This document shows, one piece after another, positions 36,601-43,259 of a stretch of DNA of 64,000 nucleotides (position 1 is its first letter; every line of letters begins with the position of its first letter). Under the pieces are notes generated by a model. That model saw only the letters and a list, made by a program, of their open reading frames with translations. It searched no databases and was not told where the DNA came from. The DNA lies in the NCBI RefSeq assembly GCF_024679245.1, contig NC_090179.1, positions 5,275,320-5,339,319 of the forward strand, given 5' to 3'. A program made the translations under genes and the position numbers. Source of the DNA: Pseudorasbora parva (taxonomy: Eukaryota > Chordata > Actinopteri > Cypriniformes > Gobionidae).

Positions 36601-37386
36601 CTTGTAAACACTGGTCATATGATTTGACATGGCACATCTGTATTCATACACACTTTGAGCTGTTTATTCTGGTAACTTATACCATGGCACAGCTTTGAAT
36701 AGCTCCAGGTTTGCTAACCTCATCCCAGCGGCTCGGCTTTACAGAAATGCCGCATCAGCCCAAGGAAGTTGTTCCACACAAAACAAATCATTACAGGGAT
36801 AAATGTCTTGAGATTAAAACACTGACATATGATAGTATGCAAGGAATAATTGACTCGGGACTGTTGAATTGCTGACAGTACCTGAGGTGCGGTGGGAATT
36901 CAGTCACCAATCACCACTTATCATACTAGTCAGAAAATGACAAATGTTAACATGCATTTACAGTCGAACACAAAATACATGGTTTAACATTTTATTCGCA
37001 TGAATATTTAACATATGATTTACATGGAGCCGTGCATACACTGTATAATCAAGTAGTATTGATTTTAGGTTATATGCATTATGTAACACTGCCATCGATC
37101 TCCTGCAAACCCTGATCATGTAGACGTGCTAATATCCCCGAGCTCTCGTACTGAAGGCATCCGAGTTATTGATTATCTGCTCACGTGACTTGAACCCGGC
37201 TGATATGATTGGTTAGTTTGGAGATAGCCGATCGACATCACCTGACTCATTGCAGCCTCACAGACTCATTGACTGATCAGTTTTGGTGATCTAATTGTTT
37301 GTTTGTCTTCTTTGCAGTTGAGACGAATGCAGGAAATGCTGCATAAGATCCAGGAGCAGATGCACACGCAGAAAGAGGCGTATTAA
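13481..37386 (+). CDS. septin4: Septin 4-type septin GTPase, 12 coding exons
   Basis: This is a filament-forming GTP-binding protein of the septin cytoskeleton, working in cortical scaffolds and membrane compartments. Exons: 13481-13603, 17606-17911, 18696-18792, 19233-19319, 19389-19512, 20061-20195, 20797-20914, 21007-21108, 21573-21669, 21795-21957, 33276-33372 and 37318-37386; all phases agree, giving 505 codons plus TAA. Visible parts are an acidic, Pro-rich N-terminus (1-143), a polybasic segment before the G domain, P-loop GESGLGKS (176-183), switch II DTPGFGD (233-239), AKAD specificity motif (314-317), the septin unique element with SNTVVEA and GRLYPWG, and a C-terminal coiled coil. 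The [12 protein letters not shown] block and the whole G domain match vertebrate SEPT4 better than SEPT5 or SEPT2. Intron 7 is GC-AG. Intron 10 (11.3 kb) holds an antisense DIRS element. The first exon may be an alternative one. The a/b paralogue is not resolved. Confidence 0.93.
13937..14845. mobile_element. TTAA-flanked transposon copy 2, in septin intron 1
   Basis: The ends AGGG and CCCT abut TTAA at 13933-13936 and 14846-14849. The left 150 bp match copy 1 (6131) closely, including GAGTACCTATAGAGTAGTAT, and the right 250 bp match 7280-7520. A long (CA)n replaces the middle. No coding capacity is seen. Confidence 0.65.
14120..14226. repeat. (CA)n microsatellite
   Basis: More than 50 CA units with a single CG interruption, inside a TTAA-flanked element. 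Confidence 0.97.
14850..15868. other. Septin intron 1, unassigned part
   Basis: No exon-like open stretch or repeat boundary was recognised here. Confidence 0.4.
15873..16967. mobile_element. TTAA-flanked non-autonomous transposon in septin intron 1
   Basis: The left end AGGTGGGGTAAGTG and right end CACTTACCTCACCT are near-perfect inverted repeats and abut TTAA at 15869-15872 and 16968-16971. Internal blocks around TGACGTCACG and TACGTCACGA are also inverted relative to each other, so much of the unit folds back. Confidence 0.75.
16972..17600. other. Septin intron 1, distal part
   Basis: It holds a 135-codon open frame end without domains and the pyrimidine-rich tract leading into exon 2. 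No separate gene is supported. Confidence 0.5.
17606..17911 (+). CDS. septin4: Septin exon 2: Pro/His-rich variable N-terminal region
   Basis: The exon follows a CTCAG acceptor and ends GAG before GTAATG. It encodes residues 42-143, starting [17 protein letters not shown] and closing with the SEPT4-like block [19 protein letters not shown]. The middle is proline- and histidine-rich and should be disordered. Both junctions are phase 0, so the exon could be skipped without a frame change. Confidence 0.85.
18579..18691. repeat. (TC)n microsatellite serving as polypyrimidine tract of septin intron 2
   Basis: About 110 bp of TC/CT sequence runs directly into TGTAG, the acceptor of exon 3 at 18696. 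The array lies where the polypyrimidine tract must be, so it is very likely functional in splicing. Confidence 0.9.
20915..21006 (+). other. septin4: Septin intron 7 with GC-AG splice sites
   Basis: Exon 7 must end after AAG at 20914 for the frame to continue into IREEIEQYG. The donor is then AAG followed by GCAAGT, a perfect GC-type donor; the acceptor is CAGCAG at 21001-21006. The intron is only 92 bp. No GT donor close by keeps the reading frame and septin homology. Confidence 0.85.
21958..25067. other. Septin intron 10, left part
   Basis: About 3.1 kb with only short open frames. No exon continuing the septin frame occurs here, and no mobile-element end was recognised with confidence, although the texture suggests old degraded repeats. 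Confidence 0.4.
25068..25275. repeat. DIRS left terminal repeat (element 3' end)
   Basis: From about 25100 this end is the inverted copy of 30257-30420. Its outermost 55 bp, starting AACGTCTCGGTTACGTATG, are instead complementary to the internal region near 25315-25370. Confidence 0.85.
25315..25425. repeat. DIRS internal complementary region
   Basis: The left half ends CCGAGACGTT and is complementary to the outermost left end. The right half, CCCTTTCGGGGAAC and following, is complementary to the outermost right end (30395-30436). The two halves meet at GTT, so both element ends can be held next to each other, as in DIRS circle formation. Confidence 0.85.
25478..28588 (-). CDS. DIRS tyrosine recombinase in a 1036-codon frame
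   Basis: Only the last third or so (from near 26490, residue 700) is recognisable. It begins [21 protein letters not shown] with an N-terminal SAM-like domain. The catalytic Arg lies in [12 protein letters not shown], the HxxR box in [10 protein letters not shown] (+ strand 25624-25635) and the nucleophile Tyr in RFYELD (near 25520). This enzyme integrates the circular cDNA in place of a DDE integrase. The upstream 700 codons are open but overlap the reverse-transcriptase frame (26479-28588) and show no domain. The recombinase start codon is therefore uncertain, and expression from near 26500 is likelier than a 1036-aa protein. Confidence 0.85.
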   Translation of the reverse strand: MLTPAYGTRFPTAPSGGRAANPAAMPGRSRSPRATRGWSAPPSGGPRAVKSVVPCRSAASGHCACCSKYTRGQPREAGSLSRFSRRVETSTKYISLGPADNRKGVRHSIRKSATSFLRCPAYRGGPGAGSGNGTGSRDTPAKRGYREGSPSQQGVWLLQPLLHRAEEGWGLTPDIRSAAIESLGGQAQIQDAYTQTDCSAGQIGGLVCHHRPQRCVFSCLHLSTSQEVPEVCLRGRGIPISCTSLRSSTVTPHVHQVCGCSSGAAASTGHPHIELYRRLADSSEYRADGGSASRCCSRPYVEAGVEAERQEECTFSGSENHFSGCELGLGNYAGAIIANTHSIDPGSRQRTEARPSRHCETVSETVRSHGSSVQRDTFWPTVHEATAVVAQDKRVLPEGKSAPHDQSHAAMPTCSGHVEKPGVFISGSRVGGSCSSRNANDRRLSHGLGGDHEWSLVPGSMAGASAALAHKSARDARSVSCIETVPARPQGPPCTSQNRQHVRGGLHKPPGGSEVSSVGQTGTSDPPVGPREIAVSQGSIYPGGPESGSRQPVETGAEARGMETPSRGGGAPLEGLWEGRDRPVRFGGEFSLPAVVFSDPSGPAGAGCHGTGVAEAASVRLPPDCPASRSSGEGTPGRGPGTSSGSELADPSVVCGPDISPGRLSDGDSDQEGSTLSGGREIPAPTPRDVETVGLASEGARLIEEGLSAEVVETILHSRAPSTRKLYALKWRLFSAWCRERQWDPVSCPVGTVLEFLQERFSAGLTPSTLKVYVAALGAVHVPCSGVSLGRHPLITRFLRGTLRLRPVMHSRVPAWDLAIVLRGLSGPPFEPLEEVSDKFLTLKTIFLLAISSLKRIGDIQSLSVEPSCLEFAPGMVKAFLHPRPGYVPKVPTSPRGPITLQAFCPPPFMTSDQERLNLLCPVRALDTYVHRAALWRKSEQLFVCFGPPKKGAPVSKQRMSKWVVEAISLAYEATGQPSPLAVRAHSTRGMAASKALLSGASLHDICNAAGWSSPSTFVRFYELDLASTVGAQVLS
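26479..28611 (-). CDS. DIRS reverse transcriptase / RNase H, up to 710 aa
   Basis: The enzyme copies the element RNA into DNA and removes the RNA strand. Reverse-transcriptase motifs are in order: [38 protein letters not shown] (first catalytic Asp), [14 protein letters not shown] and NYIDDWLIL (catalytic YIDD near residue 283). RNase H follows with [28 protein letters not shown] and [13 protein letters not shown], giving the D-E-D set. The C-terminal part (EIDLFAS... AFPPIVLLP... PNWP) is the conserved DIRS segment once described as methyltransferase-like. No stop or frameshift is present. The first 80 residues or so show no domain, so the true start may be internal or a fusion with gag by recoding. 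Confidence 0.9.
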   Translation of the reverse strand: MVPPVGKRCLPLPTVPVSLRHPRGAALPTLPQCRGAVGLRGPPEGGPHPLRGVPEQSSQLFPAGPPLQGTVLVAQNTPEASLERLVPLVDFLDEWKRLPNISRWVLQIIERGYAIQFGSRPPPFSGVLPTEVGPEQALVMAQEVETLLQKGAIERVPPPSRESGFYSRYFIVPKKDGGLRPILDLRLLNRSVAKLKFKMLTLRQIVAQVKSEDWFVTIDLKDAYFHVSIFPHHRKFLRFAFGGEAYQYRVLPFGLALSPRTFTKCVDAALAPLRLQGIRILNYIDDWLILANTEQMAVQHRDAVLAHMSKLGLRLNAKKSVLSPAQRTTFLGVNWDSVIMRAQLSPTRIASILAAAKEQKLGQAVTVKQFQKLLGLMAAASNVIPFGLLYMRPLQWWLKTKGFSPRGNPLRTIKVTRRCLRALVMWKNPGFLSQGPVLGALVRRVTLTTDASLTGWGATMSGRSSQGLWQEHQRHWHINRLEMLAVFLALKQFLPDLRGHHVLVRTDNTSVVAYINHQGGLKSRPLDKLAHRILLWAQGKLLSVRAVYIPGALNQEADSLSRQGPRPGEWRLHPEVVELLWKVYGKAEIDLFASAENSHCPQWFSLTHPAPLGLDAMVQEWPRLPLYAFPPIVLLPGVLERVRRDGAQVLLVAPNWPTRVWFADLISLLEGSPMEIPTRRDLLSQAGGRFLHPRPEMWKLWAWPLRGLGS
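28637..30118 (-). CDS. DIRS Gag-like protein, 493 aa
   Basis: This is the putative nucleocapsid protein of the DIRS element. The N-terminus has Cys/His pairs ([19 protein letters not shown], then CEHCERM) that look like a zinc-binding motif. A Ser/Glu-rich acidic linker follows (about 110-170), then the conserved core around [17 protein letters not shown] (about 222-238) and the [10 protein letters not shown] block. The tail is basic, with [19 protein letters not shown] before a Lys/Ser-rich end. ATG at 30118 is the first start after the terminal repeat. The stop lies 26 bp before the reverse-transcriptase frame opens at 28611. A degraded relative of the core is found near 63355-63420. Confidence 0.85.
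   Translation of the reverse strand: MASESSNFRKCVPPCPRYITGGDTHLLCVACLGAQHAQAALEGAACEHCERMPLRTLRSRRALFEEGASARVPRGSGPAAAEAERRLQSWGSQLDVAEGLETGAALSLPSPAPSSGSSRGMEARMAVSSPPREPPVLHLSSSEEVDVESIDTEDSPLQSPASEELVEVLTRAVARLNIDWPTERSEAGRKRHSKLDERFLPSRASEPQRRGLPFFHDLHTEVARSWKRPASYRVFSPQTSVYSNICGLRQYGYGAMPKVEETLASHLSPSSASSLKAPTLPTRPLKTTSAMVGKAYSAAGQAAACLHTMAIVQAYQADLLRDLDGSDAVGGDIIAELRSSADLALRATKETARCVGRSMAALVATERHLWLNPTDIKEREKAFLLDAPLSPGGLFGDAVHTVTERFQESKKQAAALKQFLPLRVQVPGAAADTTKQPKPSTSSSYRAQQKQSVAARAPPQRGDEGRRSQTRPSRGRADLRTVLIAKKASSKRS
30257..30436. repeat. DIRS right terminal repeat (element 5' end)
   Basis: Inverted copy of the left terminal repeat, including TAGTTCCTGTTTG and the GATGACGTCATC palindrome. 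It ends CCCCGAAAGGGAA next to host DNA. The element promoter is expected here, upstream of gag at 30118. Confidence 0.85.
30437..30655. other. Septin intron 10, between elements
   Basis: A short stretch of host intron next to the DIRS right end; nothing is recognised. Confidence 0.4.
30660..31590. mobile_element. Inverted-repeat DNA element in septin intron 10
   Basis: The left end GGGTGTTTTTACACTTGAGTCC and right end GGACCAAGTGAGAAAACACCC are inverted copies. The left flank is TTAA (30656-30659); the right flank is TAAC, so duplication is not proven. No coding capacity is seen. Confidence 0.6.
31595..32560. other. Probable degraded repeat, family unknown
   Basis: A 162-codon minus frame (31555-32043) and a 108-codon plus frame (31947-32273) overlap the stretch without a recognisable domain. 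Its texture suggests an old retroelement, but no motif supports a call. Confidence 0.3.
32564..33111. mobile_element. Deleted Tc1/mariner element
   Basis: The left end CACTGCCCGGCCAAAAAAAG and right end TTTGGGGCTTGGC... GGCAGTG are inverted, and TA flanks both sides (32562-32563 and 33112-33113). This matches a common fish Tc1/mariner family. The interior is too short and broken to encode transposase. It lies 165 bp upstream of septin exon 11. Confidence 0.75.
33276..33498 (+). CDS. septin4: Septin exon 11 and its possible read-through terminal form
   Basis: The spliced exon (33276-33372) encodes [17 protein letters not shown] and the start of the coiled coil, then joins exon 12 in phase 0 at GAG before GTACGG. 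If the donor is ignored, the frame stays open for 41 more codons to TGA at 33496-33498. These read as a Glu/Pro/His-rich tail ([17 protein letters not shown]...). An intron-retaining transcript would thus make a septin without the last 22 coiled-coil residues. The extension could also be chance. Confidence 0.55.
33499..34150. other. Septin intron 11, proximal part
   Basis: It contains a (TG)n run at 33667-33690 and AT-rich sequence. No other feature is supported. Confidence 0.5.
34341..34421 (-). mobile_element. Inverted fragment of a different Tc1 family inside the Tc1 copy
   Basis: About 80 bp here are nearly identical to 39179-39258, including AAGGGCCCAAAGATCACAGC and GGTTTTCTGGCCTTGACCC. 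That sequence belongs to the Tc1 family with AAAAAGTTGGGACA ends (copies at 38868 and 61791). Here it lies antisense to the surrounding transposase, between GGCCGTGGCA and GTGCCAGACGGG. Confidence 0.85.
34424..35414 (+). pseudogene. Tc1-type transposase, broken
   Basis: DDE transposase of the Tc1/mariner superfamily. The helix-turn-helix region is seen as [19 protein letters not shown] (from about 34424), then [13 protein letters not shown]. The catalytic core has WSDESRF (first Asp), a damaged second-Asp box and [13 protein letters not shown] (third residue). At 35106 the expected QDNAPCH box reads Q-stop-NYAPCH, a TAG with a local 3-bp gain, which destroys the second catalytic Asp. The frame continues in phase to TAG at 35412. 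The 5' end of the frame is lost to the foreign insert. It cannot encode an active enzyme. Confidence 0.85.
35450..36260. repeat. Diverged AT-rich repeat cluster
   Basis: Several imperfect repeats of a block with ACTTTAT...TAGTGTCCTTGTTACA and TTACATGTA occur near 35630, 35820, 36030 and 36160. Related sequence lies left of the Tc1 copy near 34070. The arrangement suggests one old repetitive element or tandem array split by Tc1. Confidence 0.45.
36261..37317. other. Septin intron 11, distal part
   Basis: No gene, repeat end or extra septin exon was recognised. It ends with the TTTGCAG acceptor of exon 12. Confidence 0.5.
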
Positions 37387-38085
37387 CGGCGCTCGCTCGC
37401 TCAGCCCTCTCGACCGGCACCTTCACAGCCACATCAGGAGCATTACTGCGGCCCGTGCCAGTCTTCACATCTCACTAACATGTCTGGGTCACATTTCAGA
37501 ATCATAATAATAATAACAATAAATTAATTAATTAATAGTAAATTGATTAGATTTGAGGTGAAATTTCACCCAGACATGTTGATATGAATAAAGGTTCAAT
37601 ATTGGCATTGATGTTCCATGAAGGTTCTTTGGGAAGCCTAAAAGCATCTTCTATGGCAAACCCCTTCTGTACTACGATATTGTTGTTTCCGTTCTGACTG
37701 ACACTATACTTAATTAAACTTAACTATGTTCTTGTTTGAATATAAAAGTACAGCGCTCATGTGAAGGCGTCTGGTTTAGGGCTGGGAAAGACAACAGCCC
37801 TTTAACCACTTTGCTTGTTGTCCAATGTGTCTCTACCCCAAGGTTGTTTTATAATTGCTTGATATCATAGGATAGACACGATGGACTTATTTAATTTTTT
37901 TTTCTACAATGTGTAACTTTATTTTGTACAATATTCATTAATTGCATCGGTTATAATGTATGTCTTTGGTTTTGTTGGTATTTCTATACAAAGCTGCAAA
38001 ATGGCTTCTTTTAGAAAATTTCTAAATGAAAAAAAAATTTATTTTATTTTCTTATTGGAGAAATAAAGTACTGTAGAGAGATATT
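37318..38085 (+). CDS. septin4: Septin terminal exon and 3' UTR
   Basis: The coding part (37318-37386) encodes [20 protein letters not shown] and AY before TAA, the end of the septin coiled coil. The 3' UTR follows. AATAAA signals lie at 37587-37592 and 38062-38067; the second is in AT-rich sequence and is the likelier main poly(A) signal. Confidence 0.8.
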
Positions 38086-38089
38086 TTTG

Positions 38090-38860
38090 TTAACACTGCT
38101 AACACATGTATTGTTTCTCCTCTGGATAAGATGTTCCTGGCCTTGAACTCATTCCACAAGTGCATGTTTAAAGAAGAAACGTCTGATTCTGTGCTTTTGG
38201 CGCGTTCACGTCATGTCAGAATCACAGTTTAGTCGTCACTCATTAAACCCGCGGATGTCTTAGTCAGAGGTTGAAGAGCTTTGCCGTCTGGCTGTGAGCT
38301 GCTGCTGTCATGGGGTCAGCTCAGAGAACTCCAAACTGACATTCTGACAAAACATGAACCAACCAATATACTTCTGCTGTTTCAATTGTGGGAAGGGTGC
38401 TCATTGTGACCATATCTGTGTTACAGTCCATAAAAATAAATTATATTTCTCCTGCATCATATATATTTTCTTGGGTAATGTTGCTGAAACAAAGAACACT
38501 TAGTAAAAAGTGTTGATAAAAGCAAACCTTGAAATAAGAAGAGTTCTGAAAAATGTTGGGTCAGAGGTGAATGAATAATCCCCTTTACTTTGACTTATGT
38601 TCTATTGTTGCTCGTTATTTCTGTTCTTTTTTAAAATGATATTTCACAAGACTGTAGGCTCAAGTCATACACAGAATATTTATATTAATTTTAATGGCTT
38701 TTGAAACTGTATTAGATATGTAACAGAAATATACTGCATACTGCTTTGTTTCTGCAAAAAGCAACTTCTGATAAAGGTTAAGCAAGCTTACTTCTATTTT
38801 TAAAAATCACATCACATCAGATTTAAAAATCATCAGAGATGCAGGCTTCTGAATTGAGCG
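38090..38860. other. Intergenic DNA after the septin gene
   Basis: No feature recognised. Confidence 0.5.
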
Positions 38861-38867
38861 CTGATAA

Positions 38868-39618
38868 CAACTTGGGTTGTCCTTGTCCTCTTTAGTCCAG
38901 ATGACATGGCGTCTCGGTTTCCAAAAAGATCTTCAAATTTTGATTCGTCTGTCCACAGAACAGTTTTCCACTTTGCCACAGTTCATTTTAAATCAGCCTT
39001 GGCCCAGAGAAAACGCCTGCGCTTCTGGATCATGTTTAGATGTGGCTTCTTTTTTTGACCTATAGAGTTTTAGCCGGCCACTGCGAATGGTGCGGTGGAT
39101 TGTGTTCACAGACATAGTTTTCTGGAAGTATTCCTGAGCCCATGTTGTGATTTCCAGTACAGTAGCATTCCTGTATGTGATGCAGTGCCGTCTAAGGGCC
39201 CAAAGATCACAGCAATCCAGAATGGTTTTCTGGCCTTGACCCTTATGCAGAGATTGGTCCAGATTCTCTGAATCTTTGGATGAATTTATACACTGTAGAT
39301 GATTATAACTTCAAACTTGCAATTTTTCTCAGAGTAACTCCTTTCTGATATTACTCCACCATTTTTCACCACAACATTGGGGGAATTGGTGATCCTCTGC
39401 CCATCTTGCCTTACTGCCACTCTGAGAGGCTCTTTTTATACCCAATCATGTTGCCAATTGACCTAATAAGTTGAAAATTTGTCCTCCAGCTGTTCTTTAT
39501 ATGTACACTTAACTTTTACGGCCTCTTTTTCTACCTGTCCCAACTTTTTTGGAATGTGTAGCTCTCATGAAATCCAACATGAGCCAATATTTGGCACTTT
39601 TAACATTTGATATGTTAT
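38868..39618 (-). mobile_element. Truncated Tc1/mariner element, AAAGTTGGGACA family
   Basis: On the minus strand the sequence contains the family block GTTGGGACAGGTAG near its start, a transposase remnant with FRESG, the block encoding TIRSGRLKLYRSKKE and, near 38900, the catalytic-site region before truncation. It runs parallel, in opposite orientation, to 61791-62640. Frameshifts and stops break the coding frame. Confidence 0.75.
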
Positions 39619-39697
39619 TGTAACAGAGTTTGTTGATGGAAGGAAGGAGGCGGGAACCGGCGAACATTCAACAACTTTTATTAAATAAACAAAAAGT
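39619..39697 (-). mobile_element. LTR end fragment
   Basis: Starts TGTAACAGAG and contains TTTATTAAAT, so read on the minus strand it has an AATAAA-like signal and ends TTACA, typical of an LTR 3' end. Only about 80 bp remain, squeezed between a Tc1 and a DIRS fragment. Confidence 0.4.
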
Positions 39698-40793
39698 CTC
39701 AGGTTATGCATATAACCCATGTTCCCTGAGAGGGAACGAGACACTTCGTCATCGTAGATGATACATCGGGGAACGCCCTCGGTGTGACTCTGCTGAAGCT
39801 CATTTGAAAAAGCCCAATCTTGATTGGTGTTGCGTCATGACGTAACGAGTGACGGCATACCCTGAGGTATAAAGGGACGCCGGCACAAGCAGATATAGCT
39901 TACTGCGATGAAGCGGGCGCTCTGTCGATAGGCGGGGCTACGAGACGCAGTGTCTTGTTCCCTCTCAGGGAACATGGGTTATATGCATAACCTGAGACGT
40001 TCCCTTTATCGAGGGAACTCGCACTGCGTCATCGTAGATGACACATCGGGGAACAAATACCCACTAGTCCTCGCCTATCTTGAGCCCCTTGGTATGGACC
40101 GATTCAGTGCATACTCAAGAGGCGAGCACCCTGGCACCTGGCGTCACCGGGAGGTGCAGACTGTAATGTCTAATGAAAGTATGCCGGAGTGGCCCACCCG
40201 GCCTCTTCGCAGATTTCCTGCAAAGAAGCTCCCGGAAGGAGGGCTACCGAAGAAGCCATGCCTCTGGTAGAGTGAGCCCTCACGGCTATCGGTGAAGGCA
40301 AGCTGCGCACCTGATAAGCCATGGCTATTGCCTGGACAATCCAGTTACTGATACTGGTTTTGCCGCAGGCAGCCCTTTCTTGGGTGGACCAAAGCACACT
40401 AACAACTGGTCTGACTTCCTCCACTGGGCATACTTCTCCAGATAAATCCTCAATGCCCGGACCGGGCAGAGGAGGTGAAGCCTGCCCTCATCTGCCGTCA
40501 CATGAGGCAGGGGATGGAATGCCTGGAGAACCACCGACCGTACCGTGTTAGATGGCACCTTGGGTGCGTAACCCGGGGTTGGACGCAAGATGGCCTTTAC
40601 TCTGCCTGGGGCAAACTCCAAGCAATTTGGCGTGACTGCCAATGCCTTGAGGTCCCCCACTCTCCTCAGAGAAGTGATGGCAAGGAGAAAGGTCACCTTA
40701 AGCGTGAGGTTCTTGGCCTCGGCCAGCTCCAGCGGCTCGAAGGGGGCCTCAACCAGCCCTTCAAGCACTACTGCCAGATCCCAGGTTGGAATC
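39698..40793 (-). mobile_element. DIRS fragment (second family member)
   Basis: The left terminal repeat (39698-39745) and an inverted internal copy (39945-40000) contain GGTTATGCATATAACC and surround a region like the first DIRS element. They precede a broken recombinase on the minus strand. Homology stops at 40793, where a Tc1 end begins. Gag and reverse transcriptase are absent. Confidence 0.85.
40170..40780 (-). pseudogene. DIRS tyrosine recombinase, C-terminal half, frameshifted
   Basis: Two overlapping minus frames together cover the catalytic part of a DIRS recombinase. The upstream frame (to 40768) has SLRRVGDLKAL with the first catalytic Arg; the downstream frame (to 40170) has [10 protein letters not shown] with the HxxR box. 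A frame change lies between them at about 40330-40420. Each block is clearly related to the intact element at 25478 but the two belong to different families, since many residues differ. The N-terminal domain is missing. Confidence 0.85.
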
Positions 40794-40794
40794 C

Positions 40795-40825
40795 TATTAG
40801 TTCCTAATAATCCTTTAGATGAGTG

Positions 40826-40827
<2 letters not shown>
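40795..40827. mobile_element. Right-end remnant of a Tc1 element
   Basis: TTCCTAATAATCCTTTAGAT followed by GAGTGTA is the terminal repeat of the family found at 34153. It sits between the DIRS fragment and a TA microsatellite. Confidence 0.75.

Positions 40828-40829
<2 letters not shown>

Positions 40830-40920
<91 letters not shown>
40830..40920. repeat. (TA)n microsatellite, left arm
   Basis: About 45 TA units adjoining the left end of a Tc1 element. Confidence 0.97.
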
Positions 40921-40923
<3 letters not shown>

Positions 40924-41250
40924 CAGGTCCTTCTCAAAAAATTGCATATTGTGATAAAGCTCATTATTTTCCATAATGTAATGTTAAAATTAAACTTTCA
41001 TATATTTTAGATTCATTGCACACCAACTGAAATATTTCAGGTCTTTTATTGTTTGAATACTGATGATTTTGGCATACAGCTCATGAAAACCCAAAATTCC
41101 TGTCTCAAAAAATTAGCATATCATGAAAAGGTTCTCTAATCGAGCTATTAACCTAATCATCTGAATCAACTAATTAACTCTAAACACCTGCAAAAGGTTC
41201 CTGAGGCTTTTAAAAACTCCCAGCCTGGTTCATTACTCAAAACCGCAATC

Positions 41251-42647
41251 ATGGGTAAGACTGCCGACCTGACTGCTGTCCAGAAGGCCATCATTGACAC
41301 CCTCAAGCGAGAGGGTAAGACACAGAAAGAAATTTCTGAACGAATAGGCTGTTCCCAGGGAAATGGGCTACAGGTACCGCATTCCCCAGGTCAAGCCACT
41401 TTGGGCTACAGAGAAGCAGCACTGGACTGTTGCTCAGTGGTCCAAAGTACTTTTTTCGGATGAAAGCAAATTTTGCATGTCATTCGGAAATCAAGGTGCC
41501 AGAGTCTGGAGGAAGACTGAGGTTAAGGAAATGCCAAAATGCCTGAAGTCCAGTGTCAAGTCCCCACAGTCAGTGATGGTCTGGGGTGCCATGTCAGCTG
41601 CTGGTGTTGGTCCACTGTGATTTATCAACGGCAGGGTCAATGCAGCTCGCTATCAGGAGATTTTGGAGCACTTCATGCTTCCATCTGCTGAAAAGCTTTA
41701 TGGAGATGAAGATTTGGTTTTTCAGCATGACCTGACACCTGCTCACAGTGCCAAAACCACTGGTAAATGGTTTACTGACCATGGTATTACTGCACAGCAA
41801 AATCCTCAGTGTTAAATGTACACTGCTGGTGTTTATATGAGTCCACTATGAGCCCACACTCAGAGTGTTAAAAAGTAACACTGAATCAGTGTTGATGTTA
41901 ATGAGATAATTAAGTGATTGAGCATTAATGATAAACACCTGCTGTTAATAAGCTGTTACCTGACGATAACAAGCAGATTCTCTAAAGAAAAGAGAAACAC
42001 AAGAACTACAACTGACTTCAGCCACAGCTTTAGATGAAATCAACTGAAGATAAAATAAGACATATAATCTCTGAAGATCTCATCAGAGGATTAAACAGCT
42101 CCACAAACAGCATTACCAGCTTCACACATTACTAACCAGACTGACTTTATTTCTGATATACATCTAAATAAGCACTTATTGAGAATTAATAGTTTTTTAT
42201 GTCACCATTATGGTGATCAGTGTTTCCTTTAGTTGGGCAGTTTGATGACTTTTAAATGTTAGTGTTTCTCTGACTGCTGTATCTGGGTTTGCTATGGCAA
42301 GAAAAGCAGAGAAAACACAATCAGATGCTGTCGGCTGCTTGATGAGTGGAATATGATCATTGTGTAGTGGTTTAATTAGCTGATCTTATGACTAAGAATG
42401 AGTGATATACTATTATGTGCTCAATTGGCCTGCCAACTCTCCTGACCTGAACCCCATAGAGAATCTGTGGGATATTTTGAAGAGAAAGTTGAGAGAGACA
42501 AGACCCAACACTCTGGATGAGATTAAGGCCGCTATTGAAGCATCCTGAGCCTCCATAACACCTCAGCAGTGCCACAGGCTGATCGCCTCCATGCCACGCC
42601 GCACTGAAGCAGTCATTTCTGCAAAAGGATTCCAGAACAAGTATTGA
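41251..42647 (+). pseudogene. Tc1-type transposase, deleted and interrupted
   Basis: ATG at 41251 opens MGKTADLTAVQKAIIDTLKR, the DNA-binding helix region. After ISERIGCSQ a deletion removes most of the linker. The catalytic part continues with WSDESKF (first Asp), a stop after SAAGVGPL, then FQHDLTPAHSAK where the family's second Asp box should be QHDNDPKH-like. A foreign insertion then breaks the frame. It resumes at 42420 with [19 protein letters not shown] (third catalytic residue) and ends near 42647 after one more TGA. It is inactive. Confidence 0.85.
41805..42418. mobile_element. Insertion of the 5.2-kb-region foldback family into Tc1
   Basis: The stretch disrupts the transposase between its second and third catalytic boxes. 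Its middle (41990-42245) resembles 5390-5570, including GGTGATCAGTGTTTCCTTT and GTTGGGCAGTTTGA. Ends are approximate and a target duplication was not found. Confidence 0.65.
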
Positions 42648-42922
42648 GTGCATAACTGAACATAATTATTTGAAGGTTGATTTTTTTTTGTATTAAAACC
42701 ACTTTTCTTTTATTAGTCGGATGAAATATGCTAATTTTTGGAGATTTTGGAATTTGTTTTTTTGGGGGGTTTTCATGAGCTGTATGCCAAAATCATCAGT
42801 ATTAAAACAATAAAAGACCTGAAATATTTCAGTTGGTGTGCAATGAATCTAAAATATATAAACGTTTAATTTTTATCATTACATTATGGAAAATAATGAA
42901 CTTTATCACAATATATAAGGAC

Positions 42923-42926
<4 letters not shown>

Positions 42927-43017
<91 letters not shown>
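42927..43017. repeat. (TA)n microsatellite, right arm
   Basis: About 45 TA units adjoining the right end of the same Tc1 element. Confidence 0.97.
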
Positions 43018-43019
<2 letters not shown>

Positions 43020-43250
43020 GTTTTCATGTTTTATTGGGACATTCCATAGACATATTGATTCTTACACTGTACAAACAAACCTATCACACAAAACTTGCTG
43101 CATTTTTACATTTTCAAAAATACTCATTCTATGATTCATAAGCTTGTTTCCTGATGGGGACTTCAATTTTGTCCCCATGGTGAGTTCCTATGAGTCAGTG
43201 TGCATTCAGGTTGAAGTCCCTACCACGATAGATATACACACATAAAATAA
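43018..43250 (+). mobile_element. Microsatellite-associated dispersed repeat, copy B
   Basis: Shares the block ACTGTACAAAC and the CTGCATTTTTAC block with copy C at 54732. It abuts the TA array. Confidence 0.6.
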
Positions 43251-43259
43251 TTAAAAAAT

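Larger units (their letters stand above)
40924..42923 (+). mobile_element. Tc1/mariner element with about 200-bp inverted repeats, nested insertion
   Basis: The left repeat (from 40924) and the right repeat (to about 42923) share inverted blocks such as GAAATATTTCAGGTCTTTTA and TGGCATACAGCTCATGA. These long ends place it with inverted-repeat/direct-repeat type Tc1 elements. It carries a broken transposase and an insertion at about 41805-42418. Confidence 0.85.

Noticed and set aside
11800..38100. mir-142 near the septin gene, as expected from human synteny around SEPT4
   Set aside because: No sequence resembling the conserved mature arms was seen in the window.
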